Assembly: GCA_934486825.1 (NCBI GenBank)
Contig: CAKSQF010000030.1
Location: 1-13,640 of the forward strand
Source of the DNA: an uncultured Eubacteriales bacterium
GTDB taxonomy: Bacteria > Bacillota > Clostridia > Oscillospirales > CAG-272
Length of the DNA stretch: 13,640 nucleotides
Direction: 5' to 3'
Made by a program: the position numbers and the translations under genes
The notes under the pieces: model-generated
The model's database searches: none
Told to the model about the DNA's origin: nothing
What the model saw: only the letters and a program-made list of their open reading frames with translations
Part shown: positions 1-6,458 of the stretch, one piece after another
Position numbering within the stretch: the stretch's first letter is position 1
Layout of the letters: every line of letters starts with the position of its first letter

Positions 1-159
1 GTTTCTAATATGGCAATTATGGATATTACGGATATTGAACCACTTCTTATGGCTGTTTATGAACTGTTGCAGGAAACGGCGGAATTTTTGCCGAAACTAT
101 CTCAAAACGGTAGCGGAGATGACTTATCAATATGTTTATTACAAATATCTTCTAAATAA
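1..159 (+). CDS. C-terminal fragment of an unidentified protein
   Basis: An open frame enters from the left edge in frame 1 and ends at TAA 157-159, giving 52 visible residues. It contains an acidic-hydrophobic stretch (DITDIEPLLMAVYELLQE) that would form an amphipathic helix, then a polar tail ending in QISSK. There is an internal ATG at codon 4, but no clear ribosome binding site can be judged because the upstream sequence is missing. I do not recognise the family. The AT-rich, gene-poor sequence that follows fits an accessory region. Whether this is a real gene end or an accidental frame cannot be decided here. Confidence 0.4.
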   Translation, partial: VSNMAIMDITDIEPLLMAVYELLQETAEFLPKLSQNGSGDDLSICLLQISSK

Positions 160-240
160 AAATACCTGTATGTAAAAAGCATTTAGGAGAATAAAATGTG
201 AATTACCTATTGTACTATAATCATTAATGGGGAGAAAGCT

Positions 241-318
241 ATGAAAGAGGCTATAAATATATTTGAGATTTGTGATGGCGTTGTTACGATATATAGAAAA
301 AATGCTGCTAACACTTGA
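241..318 (+). CDS. Possible 25-residue small ORF
   Basis: A purine-rich GGGGAGAA ribosome binding site lies 4-5 bases upstream of ATG 241. The frame encodes MKEAINIFEICDGVVTIYRK followed by NAANT and stops at TGA 316-318. A TATAAT box at 216-221 precedes it, but no good -35 is visible at 17 bp. Another Shine-Dalgarno-like AGGAGA at 185-190 precedes an ATG at 196 that is followed at once by TGA. The peptide has no recognised family. It could be a real small peptide, a leader for the WYL regulator downstream, or the remnant of a broken gene. The rest of 160-390 is AT-rich with nothing else I can support. Confidence 0.35.
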   Translation: MKEAINIFEICDGVVTIYRKNAANT

Positions 319-390
319 GATATCATATATAATTAAAGTATTATTATGTTTTGATGCGTCCCAACCATCTGCTTTATAGGAGGATAGCTT

Positions 391-1368
391 ATGGCAAACG
401 ATACGAATAAAATCAAATTGCTTGTTCTGTGGGATATTCTGTGTAAAAACACGGACGAAAATCACGCAATGAACTCTGACGAGATACGCGAAGAACTTGC
501 AAAACGCGGAATCAGCGTAATGCGTAAAGTGGTTGCAACGGACATAGCCGCATTAAATAAATACGGCTATGAGGTTTTATCCTATAAGAAAAAGTATTAC
601 TATTATTACGTCGTAAGCCGTCCGCTTGAAACGGCGGAAGTCGTTATGCTTGCAGACGTCATCAAGGCGTCCAAACTGACTTCTACGCAGAAAAATATAA
701 TGATTGAAAAATTGTCAGGTACGCTGTGTTCCCATCAGGCAGAGAATCTTTCAAAGCATATTATTTCGTTGGATAAAAGCAGAAAAGGAAGTTCGTCTTT
801 GATTTACAACGTGGACGCCATAGAGCGCGGAATAGAAGAAAACAAGCAAATTTCTTTCTTGTATTTCGACTATGACGAGAAGCATAAAAAAGTCTATCGA
901 AAGAACGGCGACAGATATATGGTCAATCCTGCGTTTATGGTATGGAACAGGGATAATTATTATATGTTGTGTTTCTCAAACGGACACGACGACATGGTAA
1001 CGTACCGCCTTGACAAAATGGAGAACGTAAAGGTCGAAGAAGCGGAGCGCGAACCGCACCCGGAATACGAGTTATTCAATACGGAAGAATACCGAAAGCA
1101 GGTGTTTTCAATGTTCGGCGGAGAAACGCAAAAAGTAACCCTTCTTTTTACGCCGAAAATTCTTTCGGATATGTTCGACCGTTACGGGGACGATATACGA
1201 ATCAGAAAGATTGACGACAATACATATACGGTTGACGTAGCCGTTCAGGTATCGAAAACGTTCTTTGCGTGGATCGTCGGAACGCAGGGAAAGGTCAAAA
1301 TCAAAGCTCCTGAAAAGGTAGTTACGGAGTTTTCAGACTTTGTAGCAAAGATAAAAGAAGTATATTAG
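391..1368 (+). CDS. WYL-domain transcriptional regulator
   Basis: This 325-residue protein fits the usual size and order of bacterial WYL regulators. An N-terminal winged helix-turn-helix lies at about residues 8-75 (SDEIREELAKRGISVMRKVV), followed by a helical linker. The WYL domain is at about 145-230, with the fold's NPAFMVWNRDNYYML core and TYRLDKME strand, and a C-terminal WCX-type domain covers about 245-325. Such proteins bind DNA and are thought to sense nucleic-acid or nucleotide ligands through the WYL pocket; they often regulate defence, DNA repair or mobile-element genes. The start is set by a perfect AGGAGG at 378-383. A strong terminator follows the stop, so it is probably transcribed alone. 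No target can be named, though the neighbouring lexA makes a DNA-damage connection conceivable. Confidence 0.88.
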   Translation: MANDTNKIKLLVLWDILCKNTDENHAMNSDEIREELAKRGISVMRKVVATDIAALNKYGYEVLSYKKKYYYYYVVSRPLETAEVVMLADVIKASKLTSTQKNIMIEKLSGTLCSHQAENLSKHIISLDKSRKGSSSLIYNVDAIERGIEENKQISFLYFDYDEKHKKVYRKNGDRYMVNPAFMVWNRDNYYMLCFSNGHDDMVTYRLDKMENVKVEEAEREPHPEYELFNTEEYRKQVFSMFGGETQKVTLLFTPKILSDMFDRYGDDIRIRKIDDNTYTVDVAVQVSKTFFAWIVGTQGKVKIKAPEKVVTEFSDFVAKIKEVY

Positions 1369-1381
1369 CCCGTAAAAAAGA

Positions 1382-1412
1382 TGCTCTCACTTCGGTGGGA
1401 GCAAATTTTTTT
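1382..1412 (+). terminator. Rho-independent terminator after the WYL gene
   Basis: The stem TGCTCTCAC / GTGGGAGCA, with one G-T pair, is closed by a TTCG tetraloop and followed by AA and seven T residues. It starts 13 bases after the WYL stop codon and separates that gene from lexA. Confidence 0.9.
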
Positions 1413-1463
1413 GAAAAAATTCATAAAAAAGTCTTTCAATGCCAAATTTTTGGAACTGAAAAT

Positions 1464-1492
1464 TTGAAATAATCAAAAAGAAATGGTATAAT
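1464..1492 (+). promoter_or_regulatory. SigA-type promoter of lexA
   Basis: TTGAAA at 1464-1469 and TATAAT at 1487-1492 are separated by exactly 17 bp. Transcription would start near 1499, just before the palindrome at 1509-1525 and about 50 bases ahead of the lexA ATG. Confidence 0.85.
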
Positions 1493-1508
1493 ACGCTCAC
1501 AATCTAAA

Positions 1509-1525
1509 TTGAACGCAAAGTTCAA
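1509..1525. promoter_or_regulatory. Candidate LexA operator (SOS-box-like palindrome)
   Basis: The 17-bp sequence TTGAAC-GCAAA-GTTCAA is a perfect inverted repeat sitting just downstream of the predicted lexA transcription start. The half sites GAAC/GTTC are those of the Bacillota SOS box, whose consensus has 4 bp between them; here there are 5. Its position fits autorepression by LexA. That LexA binds it is inference. Confidence 0.65.
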
Positions 1526-1550
1526 TATAAGAACAAAAGAGGACTTACCA

Positions 1551-2150
1551 ATGAGAACGCTAAACCCGAACACCTTGGAACGGGTGGAGAACTATATCAC
1601 CGAATATCAGAAGAAGAACGGAAAATCACCGAGCTACCGTCAGATTATGCACGGCGTGGGGATGAGTTCTCTCAATCTTGTACAGAGATACGTTTTGGCG
1701 CTTGAAAGAGAGGGACGAATCGAAAGGACGCGAATCGGCAATATCTCCGTGCCGCCGAAGCTGAAGCCGAGCGGAGTTGCGATTGCGCCGCTTGTGGGTT
1801 CTATCGCCTGCGGACAACCTGTTGACGCGGTAGAAAATATCGAAGAAAGTTTTGCGCTTCCGCGCTCTATTTTCGGAAACGGCGACTTGTTTATGCTCCG
1901 CACGTTCGGCGACAGTATGATTGACATAGGTATCAAAAAAGACGACCTCGTAGTTATCCGCAAGCAAAACACGGCAGATGACGGAGAGATTGTCGTGGCA
2001 ATGATAAACGGCGAAACGACTTTGAAACGTATTTTCAGAAGAAACGGCAAAGTCATTCTGCATCCCGAAAACAAAGAGATGAAAGATATTGTCGTAAAGG
2101 ATTGCGAGATACAGGGAGTCTTGGTCAGTTGTATCAAGATATATGATTAA
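1551..2150 (+). CDS. lexA: LexA repressor (S24 autopeptidase)
   Basis: LexA represses SOS genes and inactivates itself by RecA-stimulated self-cleavage after DNA damage. The 199 residues match the usual LexA length. The N-terminal winged HTH covers about residues 1-65 (GKSPSYRQIMHGVGMSSLNL), followed by a linker and a C-terminal peptidase domain from about 77. The scissile site is in GSIACGQP, making the bond Cys87-Gly88 rather than the more usual Ala-Gly. The catalytic pair is Ser122 (FGDSMIDIG) and Lys159 (TTLKR). ATG 1551 is preferred over an upstream in-frame TTG at 1509, because AGAGGA lies 7 bases before it, the TTG overlaps the operator, and the LexA homology starts near MRTLNPNTLE. 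The HTH differs from textbook LexA, in line with its unusual operator spacing. A paralogous LexA/S24 regulator cannot be excluded. Confidence 0.9.
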   Translation: MRTLNPNTLERVENYITEYQKKNGKSPSYRQIMHGVGMSSLNLVQRYVLALEREGRIERTRIGNISVPPKLKPSGVAIAPLVGSIACGQPVDAVENIEESFALPRSIFGNGDLFMLRTFGDSMIDIGIKKDDLVVIRKQNTADDGEIVVAMINGETTLKRIFRRNGKVILHPENKEMKDIVVKDCEIQGVLVSCIKIYD

Positions 2151-2164
2151 GGTATTGATGCGCT

Positions 2165-2272
2165 TTAGCGAATATTTGCCCGATCATAAAACGAATAGCC
2201 GATAAACCCGAGCATGGCAAGTATCATCAGTGTGGTAATTGTTGTAACTGTGTTTCCGAAATACATCTTCAT
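2165..2272 (-). CDS. 35-residue single-span membrane peptide
   Basis: On the minus strand an ATG overlaps the flavodoxin stop codon as ATGA (2272-2269), a typical translational-coupling arrangement. The frame reads 35 codons to TAA at 2167-2165. The peptide starts MKMYFGNTVTT, followed by one hydrophobic segment of about 18-20 residues (ITTLMILAMLGFIGYSF), then a charged tail YDRANIR. This is the layout of a small single-pass membrane protein. I do not recognise a family. It is the last gene of the TetR-KTR-flavodoxin set and ends only 14 bp from the end of lexA on the other strand. The 4-base overlap and the clean transmembrane pattern support it, but its short length keeps confidence moderate. 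Confidence 0.5.
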   Translation of the reverse strand: MKMYFGNTVTTITTLMILAMLGFIGYSFYDRANIR

Positions 2273-2799
2273 GACTTTTCTGCCTCATTTCTGCATTTAT
2301 GCGCTTTATACCAATCAAGCACAGCCTTCAAATTTTCTGTTTTGACCCGTCCTTCACCATTGAACATCATATCGAGCATATCATCCTCCTCCGGTGTGCG
2401 ATCCTTTTTTTCGGCAAGGCTTTTACCCGCTGTTCTGACCATCAGCTCCATCATTGGGCGATAGATTCCGTGAAGCTTTTTCACGTTGAAATTGCCTTGC
2501 AGGGTAAAAACAGGGATCTTTGCGGGAACAGCTGACCTTTTTCGCACATTTTCCGTCTGCGTCCCTGTCTGCCCCATTCCGACGCCGCAGACAGCACACA
2601 CATTATAACGCTTTGCCGCGGCGGCAAAGCCCCTGACCGAGCCTGCCATAACCCAGCCGAAGTAAATAACCTCCGTCCCGATCGGGACAGCCTTCTTCGC
2701 TTCGGCGAAAGAACAGACCGGAAGTCCGGTTTCATGAGCAAACAGTTTTGCATAACGCTCTGTACTGCCGGTATTCGTGTTGTAAATAATTGCGTTCAT
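2269..2799 (-). CDS. Flavodoxin-domain protein
   Basis: A 176-residue protein with the flavodoxin FMN-phosphate loop at its N-terminus (NTNTGSTERYA, residues 7-17, the T-x-T-G-x-T pattern). It then has alternating strand-helix segments, including VIYFGWVMAGSVRGF and a VCAVCGVGM strand. The C-terminal third (about 110-176) is helical and charged. It resembles the flavodoxin/protoporphyrinogen-oxidase-like proteins of Clostridia, presumed cytosolic FMN electron carriers or reductases; the substrate is unknown. The ribosome binding site AGAGGG precedes ATG 2799. The gene follows TetR and the KTR gene on the same strand, and its stop overlaps the small membrane ORF, so it is probably controlled by that TetR protein. 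Confidence 0.8.
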   Translation of the reverse strand: MNAIIYNTNTGSTERYAKLFAHETGLPVCSFAEAKKAVPIGTEVIYFGWVMAGSVRGFAAAAKRYNVCAVCGVGMGQTGTQTENVRKRSAVPAKIPVFTLQGNFNVKKLHGIYRPMMELMVRTAGKSLAEKKDRTPEEDDMLDMMFNGEGRVKTENLKAVLDWYKAHKCRNEAEKS

Positions 2800-2861
2800 A
2801 GAATCCCTCTTTTCAAAAATAAATGACGCAGTCCGATCACTTACACGATCAGCACTGCGTC

Positions 2862-3038
2862 TCAGCGTCCGGCTGTTTTAATGATAAAATTTTTGGCATC
2901 GATAATAACTTCATGTCTGCACTTGGGGCAAAACAGCGGAAACGACTTCAGCTCTGTCTCGCGCAGCAGCTGCAATCGTGTTTTTTCTCCGCATATCGGA
3001 CATAAAACCCATTGTTTTTCTTCGGTTGCGGTTTTCAT
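2862..3038 (-). CDS. Cysteine-rich KTR family zinc-ribbon protein, frameshifted C-terminus
   Basis: This short frame encodes 58 residues. It carries a CPICGEKTR knuckle (Cys13, Cys16, then the Lys-Thr-Arg that names the family) and a second FCPKC knuckle (Cys37, Cys40), a four-cysteine zinc ribbon. It matches the small cysteine-rich KTR proteins common in Clostridia and often carried on mobile elements; their function is unknown. The start overlaps the TetR stop by one base (TAATG), suggesting coupled translation. The present frame ends IIKTAGR, but the next frame continues KQPDAETQC and then stops at 2851-2849. As remembered, family members end in a PDA(K/E)TQ-type motif, so one extra A in the AAAA run just before the switch has probably disrupted the end. 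The zinc ribbon itself is intact. Confidence 0.75.
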   Translation of the reverse strand: MKTATEEKQWVLCPICGEKTRLQLLRETELKSFPLFCPKCRHEVIIDAKNFIIKTAGR

Positions 3039-3664
3039 TATGACATCAACGACTTTCTGTATTCCGATTCGATCTTTCCGACAAACCGGTCGATATGCGC
3101 ACCAAGCATTGAAACCACTCTTTCCTTATCGCCTGCACCGTCATAAATACTGTAAAGCAGGAACATCGGTCCGTAAAACTCCAGTGCAAGCTGTGCGGCA
3201 ATTTCGTCACTGTCGGCAAACTTCCGAAAAATCGCCGACATATATCCGACCGGACCCGTCGCAAGATAATTATGATAAAGCTGCGCAAGCTTCGGGTCAC
3301 GGTATTGTTCAAGCGTCAGCATTTTCCGGAAATTTGCCGAAAACGGCTCCTTCGTCCAATGATCGAACTGCGCCATACTGTACGAACGGATTTTTTCGAT
3401 TGGCATATGCATATACGCTTCCGCAAAGTTGTCCGGTCCCGTCTCCGGCATCCCATATTCCTCCGCGCGCTCATAATCCATTTTATTCATACGTTCCACA
3501 ATACTGCAAAGTATCTCCTGCTTACTTGTATAATGCTTATACAGAGCTCCCTTTGTGATTCCGAGCTTATTTGCAATATCGCTCATGGACGTTCCCAAAT
3601 ACCCGCTTTGAGCGAACATCTCAAGCGCGGTTTCAAGAATCCGTTTCTTTGTCTCCCCCGCCAT
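3038..3664 (-). CDS. TetR/AcrR family transcriptional regulator
   Basis: A 208-residue one-component repressor. The TetR HTH occupies about residues 8-52, with the characteristic GYLGTSMSDIANKLGITKGA helix-turn-helix followed by LYKHYTSKQEIL. The rest (about 60-208) is the variable helical ligand-binding and dimerisation domain, so the ligand cannot be predicted. ATG 3664 is supported by AGGAGGT a few bases upstream. It is the first gene of a minus-strand set with the KTR, flavodoxin and 35-residue membrane genes. A perfect palindrome overlaps its own promoter, so autorepression with relief by a small molecule is likely. The MFS gene is divergent from it, but I see no second copy of the operator at the MFS promoter. 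Confidence 0.9.
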   Translation of the reverse strand: MAGETKKRILETALEMFAQSGYLGTSMSDIANKLGITKGALYKHYTSKQEILCSIVERMNKMDYERAEEYGMPETGPDNFAEAYMHMPIEKIRSYSMAQFDHWTKEPFSANFRKMLTLEQYRDPKLAQLYHNYLATGPVGYMSAIFRKFADSDEIAAQLALEFYGPMFLLYSIYDGAGDKERVVSMLGAHIDRFVGKIESEYRKSLMS

Positions 3665-3678
3665 GGAATTACCTCCTG

Positions 3679-3708
3679 AATTATGGTAACCGTTCGGTTA
3701 CCATAATT
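3679..3708. promoter_or_regulatory. TetR operator palindrome
   Basis: The arms AATTATGGTAACCG and CGGTTACCATAATT are exact reverse complements separated by TT, a perfect 30-bp inverted repeat. It overlaps the last three bases of the minus-strand -10 hexamer and covers the predicted transcription start of the TetR gene. The inner GGTAACCG-TT-CGGTTACC resembles known TetR-family operators. Confidence 0.88.
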
Positions 3709-3734
3709 ATAGCAATCAAGCGGTAATTTGTCAA
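3706..3734 (-). promoter_or_regulatory. SigA-type promoter of the TetR-KTR-flavodoxin operon
   Basis: On the minus strand TTGACA (3734-3729) and TATAAT (3711-3706) are perfect consensus hexamers with a 17-bp spacer. The operator palindrome overlaps the -10 and start region, so a bound TetR would block RNA polymerase. Confidence 0.9.
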
Positions 3735-3781
3735 GAGCTTTTGAACATTTTCTTCCGACAAATTTTTATATCATACATATA

Positions 3782-3810
3782 TTGCAAATAACGATCTTAT
3801 GTGATATAAT
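3782..3810 (+). promoter_or_regulatory. Promoter of the MFS gene
   Basis: TTGCAA at 3782-3787 (four of six consensus bases) and TATAAT at 3805-3810 have a 17-bp spacer. Transcription would start near 3817, 40 bases before the MFS start codon. Confidence 0.7.
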
Positions 3811-3856
3811 GCTTACCGATGCCAAAAAGTGTTGATATCCTCAAAGGAGAAATCAG

Positions 3857-5014
3857 ATGTATTCTTTTTTACTTGCCCTCATATATATAGCCTTTATCAG
3901 TCTCGGTCTGCCCGATTCGCTCCTCGGATCCGGCTGGCCGGTCATGCATGCCGAACTCGGTGTTCCCGTATCGTACATGGGAATAGTATCGATGATAATA
4001 TCCGGCGGAACAATAATTTCAAGCCTTTTTTCTGACAGACTCACCCGCAGGCTCGGCACAAGAATTGTAACTGTTCTCAGTGTATTTCTTACTGTCATTG
4101 CTCTGTTCGGATTTTCGTTTTCTTCACATTTTGCAATGCTTATCCTCTTTGCCGTTCCTTACGGACTCGGAGCGGGAGCGATCGATGCTGCACTGAACAA
4201 TTACATTGCGCTTCACTACAAAGCCAAACACATGAGTTGGCTCCACTGTTTCTGGGGAGTCGGAACGATTGTCAGCCCGTTTATTATGAGCTATGCTCTT
4301 GCAAACAGAACATGGAACAGCGGATACCGTATTGTCGGATTTTTACAGCTCGCAATCGCATTACTTTTGCTCTTTACACTGCCTGTATGGAAGGTCAACA
4401 AGGACATATCCGAAAAAAGCGGCAAGAGCATCGGACTTGTCGGTGCACTCAGAATAAAGGGTGTACCTTTTTTGCTGATCGGTTTTTTTGCCTACTGTGC
4501 GGCGGAGGCGACCGCTATGCAATGGGCAAGCACATACTTCGTTGAAGTCAAGGGGATATCCACCGAACAGGCGGCGGGGTTTGCGTCATTATTTTACATC
4601 GGCATAACGGTCGGAAGATTTATCAGCGGTTTCATTACCGACAAACTCGGCGATCGCAAAATGATTCTTATCGGCACTTCGGTTCTTCTCTGCGGAATTA
4701 TCGCCCTCTTTATTCCGGTAAAGACATATTATTTTGCGTTTGCGGCTTTCCTTATAATCGGTCTTGGGTGTGCCCCGATATATCCGTGTATTATCCATGC
4801 CACGCCAGATAACTTCGGAGCCGAAAACTCGGGGGCAATAATCGGCATCCAGATGGCGAGCGCTTATGTGGGATCGACCTTTATCCCGCCTGTATTCGGC
4901 ATCCTCGGAAACTATCTGTCATTTTCGATAATGCCGATATACCTGATTATCTTCTTTGCTCTGATGATAACAATGGTTGAGGCAACATTCAGAATAACGC
5001 AGAAAAACAAATAA
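3857..5014 (+). CDS. Major facilitator superfamily permease
   Basis: A 385-residue integral membrane protein with about 12 hydrophobic segments, the normal MFS size. The MFS loop motif appears between helices 2 and 3 (SDRLTRRLGTR, about 59-69) and is repeated after the central loop as FITDKLGDRKM. The N-terminal LGLPDSLLGSGWP motif in helix 1 is typical of Clostridial MFS proteins distantly related to sugar permeases such as fucose permease. The substrate cannot be assigned from sequence. AAAGGAGA lies 6 bases before ATG 3857. It is divergent from the TetR gene and convergent with the uronate operon, with its own promoter and terminator, so it is probably a single-gene unit. A role as uronate importer is possible from proximity only. 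Confidence 0.88.
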   Translation: MYSFLLALIYIAFISLGLPDSLLGSGWPVMHAELGVPVSYMGIVSMIISGGTIISSLFSDRLTRRLGTRIVTVLSVFLTVIALFGFSFSSHFAMLILFAVPYGLGAGAIDAALNNYIALHYKAKHMSWLHCFWGVGTIVSPFIMSYALANRTWNSGYRIVGFLQLAIALLLLFTLPVWKVNKDISEKSGKSIGLVGALRIKGVPFLLIGFFAYCAAEATAMQWASTYFVEVKGISTEQAAGFASLFYIGITVGRFISGFITDKLGDRKMILIGTSVLLCGIIALFIPVKTYYFAFAAFLIIGLGCAPIYPCIIHATPDNFGAENSGAIIGIQMASAYVGSTFIPPVFGILGNYLSFSIMPIYLIIFFALMITMVEATFRITQKNK

Positions 5015-5037
5015 TTCAGCACGGGCAAAATAAAAGC

Positions 5038-5071
5038 AAAAACTACTATGGCTCTGCCATAGTAGTTTTTT
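5038..5071. terminator. Bidirectional terminator between MFS and uxaC
   Basis: A perfect 15-bp stem (5038-5052 with 5056-5070) has a TCT loop. It begins with AAAAA and ends in TTTTTT, so it has a U-tract on both strands and can end both the MFS transcript and the oncoming uxaC transcript. Confidence 0.93.
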
Positions 5072-5090
5072 ATATTATATCGGGTATTTA

Positions 5091-6458
5091 TCAGAATCCG
5101 AAATACTTTTCGGCATTTTTGAAGGAAACACCTTCAACAATAGCTTTAAGCGCATCCGCATCATCAGGATACTCGCCGTTTTCGACCCATCCGCCGATTA
5201 TATCGCAGAAAATACGTCTGAAATACTCGTGTCTTGTATATGACACAAAGCTACGCGAATCGGTAAGCATACCGACGAAGCTGCCGAGGACACCGAGATT
5301 TGCAAGAGCCTTTATCTGATCTGTCATACCGTCGCGCTGGTCGTTGAACCACCATCCGCTTCCGAGCTGGAGTTTACCGTTTACTCCGCTTCCCTGGAAG
5401 TTTCCGATCATTGTTCCGAGCGTATAATTATCCTTGGGATTAAGCGAATAAAGGATTGTCTTCGGGAGCTTTCCCTCAGACTCAACAGAATTAAGGAGAC
5501 GCGAAAGCTTTGCGGCGATCGGCAGATCGTTGATCGAATCAAAACCGGTATCCGGTCCGAGTTTTTCGAACATATTCTTATTATTGTTTCTCAGTGCACC
5601 TATATGGTACTGCATTGCAAAGCCATATTCACAGTATTTTTCGGCAAGGAATTTGAGGACAGCCGTTCTGAAGACCTCCGCTTCCCTTTCGGTAACCGTC
5701 TCACCTGCAAGTCTCTTTTCGAACACTGCCGCAGGATCCCCCTGCGCAAAAGGAACGGCTTCAAGCGCATGGTCGGAAAGTCTGCAACCGTTTTCGGCAA
5801 AGAAATCGATTTTTTCGACAAGTTTATCGCAGAACGAATGATAATCGCTGACATTCATCTGCTTTATGTAAGGCAGGAATGTATCCTTATCGATATTTAT
5901 TGCTTTATCCGGGCGGAAAGTTGGATAAACCTTTGTCGCAAATCCGTCATTTTTTATCTGCTTATGCCATTCAAGGCTATCCAGCGGATCATCCGTTGTG
6001 CAGACGACGCGAACATCGTATTTCCCGATCAGACCTCTGACCGAAAAGTCTTCGGTTGCAAGAAGTCTGTTACATTCATCGTATATTTCCTTGGCATTTG
6101 ACGCATTAAGGCAGGCGTCTATGCCGAAATATCTCTTAAGCTCAAGATGCGTCCAATGATAAAGCGGGTTACCGATCGCCATCGGCAAAACCTCGGCAAA
6201 TTTCTCGAATTTTTCAAAATCGGATGCGCCTCCGGTTATAAAATACTCGTCAACGCCGCCCGAGCGCATCATTCTCCACTTATAATGATCACCGCCGAGA
6301 AGCAGCTCGGTTATCGTTCCGAAACGGGCATCTTTTGCAATAAGCTCCGGATTCAGGTGACAATGATAGTCAATTATCGGCATTTTTTCCGCGTAATCGG
6401 AATAGAGCTTTTTTGCCGTATCGGTATGAAGCATGAAATTTTCATTTATAAAACTCAT
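5091..6458 (-). CDS. uxaC: Uronate isomerase UxaC
   Basis: UxaC interconverts D-galacturonate and D-tagaturonate (and D-glucuronate and D-fructuronate), the first step of hexuronate catabolism in the cytosol. The 455 residues fit the family (about 465-470). The metal-binding motif YHCHLNP at residues 31-37 is present, as are the family stretches AIGNPLYHWTHLELKRYFG, CTTDDPLDSLEWH, AMQYHIGALRNNN, GSGWWFNDQRDGM and GMLTDSRSFVSYTRHEYFRR. Its ATG overlaps the uxaA stop as ATGA, so it is the last, translationally coupled gene of the lipoprotein-uxaB-uxaA-uxaC operon. The bidirectional hairpin at 5038-5071 ends the transcript. The assignment is secure. Confidence 0.97.
   Translation of the reverse strand: MSFINENFMLHTDTAKKLYSDYAEKMPIIDYHCHLNPELIAKDARFGTITELLLGGDHYKWRMMRSGGVDEYFITGGASDFEKFEKFAEVLPMAIGNPLYHWTHLELKRYFGIDACLNASNAKEIYDECNRLLATEDFSVRGLIGKYDVRVVCTTDDPLDSLEWHKQIKNDGFATKVYPTFRPDKAINIDKDTFLPYIKQMNVSDYHSFCDKLVEKIDFFAENGCRLSDHALEAVPFAQGDPAAVFEKRLAGETVTEREAEVFRTAVLKFLAEKYCEYGFAMQYHIGALRNNNKNMFEKLGPDTGFDSINDLPIAAKLSRLLNSVESEGKLPKTILYSLNPKDNYTLGTMIGNFQGSGVNGKLQLGSGWWFNDQRDGMTDQIKALANLGVLGSFVGMLTDSRSFVSYTRHEYFRRIFCDIIGGWVENGEYPDDADALKAIVEGVSFKNAEKYFGF

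Noticed and set aside
1509..1550. TTG start at 1509 extending LexA by 14 residues
   Set aside because: The TTG is part of the operator palindrome, and ATG 1551 has a well-placed AGAGGA and fits the family N-terminus.
1626..2137. Two long antisense open frames opposite lexA
   Set aside because: They lie wholly inside a well-supported lexA gene, lack ribosome binding sites and have low-complexity, unfamiliar translations.
2823..3679. Plus-strand open frames opposite the KTR and TetR genes
   Set aside because: They are antisense to recognisable proteins, mutually overlapping and without plausible start signals.
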